From: Bugulina stolonifera
Lineage: Eukaryota > Bryozoa > Gymnolaemata > Cheilostomatida > Bugulidae
Reading direction: 5' to 3'
DNA length: 64,000 bases
NCBI GenBank assembly: GCA_935421135.1
Contig: OW285190.1
Span: 14,022,501-14,086,500 of the forward strand
The stretch's first letter is position 1, and the number at the start of each line of letters is the position of its first letter. Position numbers and translations under genes: made by a program. The notes below the pieces were generated by a model. The model was not told where the DNA came from. It was given only the letters and a program-made list of their open reading frames with translations, and did not search any database. Positions 63,292-64,000 of the stretch are shown here, one piece after another.

Positions 63292-64000
63292 ATATATTAT
63301 AATAGATATCTTGATTATGTAATTATTTAATGTTTGAGTGGAGAGTTATTGGATAATGTCAAGTGTTTTAAATTACTCAAAGCAATGATAAGTCAAAGAG
63401 CAACTAAACCCGTAATAACTGTTCTCTCTGGCCTAAACACTCTTAAAACAAGATCTGCAGTCATTAGCGCAGAATAAAAATTTTACAGCTACACTGATAC
63501 GAGTAAAATAGCTCTATGGTATTTTATTATTTCCAAAGTAGCCTTCTTTACGTCAACCCCTGCAGCTACTAAAGTTTTATCCACCTTTTATTGATTTGAT
63601 CTGCTCTTGTGAAATAATCGGTGTGGCGATTGTGTGAATGTACGTAATTCAAAACTGATTGACTGATGAAGTTTTATTTGTAATTATCATTAAAATTATT
63701 TATATATATCATTAGACATTACTGCATTTAGACAAACCTACTATTCCCTTTGCAAAGTTACCTTTATAGAACCATCTACAATATCACTCAATGATACATT
63801 ATATAAAGTATTAAGAATGGTATAATAGTATGGTAGGTTCAACAGCATGTACAACTTATATTAATAATTAAATTTTATTATAACCGAAGATTACTAACCT
63901 TGAGTTGCTAAAGTCTCATACATTATATTTGTAATTATAAAATATATTCACACATTATTTATAAAATATTATATTATTCTATATGTGACTATTAGTTGAT
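63292..64000. other. AT-rich 5' flank of the tektin gene
   Basis: No gene recognised. If the upstream tektin exon is real, this region includes its promoter. Confidence 0.5.

Overview
The window is animal nuclear DNA. The host part is AT-rich, with interrupted genes, canonical GT-AG introns and ordinary TAA, TAG and TGA stops. The host genes are animal families: a SKAP-type PH/SH3 adaptor, KLHDC4, CLPTM1L, a tektin and a TMEM205-like membrane protein. Compact genes, many small repeats, MITE-like insertions and frequent TACATGTA-type palindromes suggest a marine invertebrate. A sponge or another early-branching animal is my best guess, but the lineage cannot be proved from this sequence.

Bases 64-9809 are one GC-rich insertion. 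It has about 545-bp terminal inverted repeats (TIRs), termini starting 5'-AGT and a 6-bp target duplication (TGTGTG). It carries two divergent transcription units. The minus-strand gene is a three-exon, zinc-finger-bearing family B DNA polymerase with exonuclease motifs and polymerase motifs A, B and C. The plus-strand gene is a two-exon nuclear-looking protein whose second exon holds one copy of a small domain. A diverged second copy of that domain follows in the same frame after a single TAG. Between the two promoters lies an inverted pair of tandem arrays (about 31-bp units) whose sequence variants are mirrored in both arms. Termini, target-site length and polymerase all point to the Polinton/Maverick world, but I see no integrase, packaging ATPase, protease or capsid gene. 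This is the strongest candidate for an undescribed system: a minimal polymerase-bearing element with a hairpin-like control region.

Bases 9816-23340 are mostly gene-poor AT-rich DNA with a diverged inverted repeat pair and one unrecognised ORF. Bases 23341-25938 hold three internal exons of a TMEM205-like gene on the minus strand. Bases 27170-36624 are a second large element, a giant palindrome without genes. Its arms end in arrays of a 213-bp satellite unit plus a short ACTGGACACCCT tandem. Its right arm carries two nested hAT-type MITEs with perfect 8-bp target duplications. A Tigger/pogo-like MITE follows at 36940-37518.

Bases 37710-63291 are a gene-dense block of four intact host genes whose exons I could join in phase: SKAP-like (+, 12 exons, about 480 aa), KLHDC4 (-, 10 exons, about 517 aa), CLPTM1L (+, 11 exons, about 544 aa) and tektin (-, 9 or 10 exons, 462 or about 494 aa). 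They lie as convergent, divergent and convergent neighbours. They have no evident shared pathway: cytoskeletal/tyrosine-kinase adaptor, Kelch-repeat protein, ER membrane protein and ciliary filament protein. Their introns contain several minisatellites.
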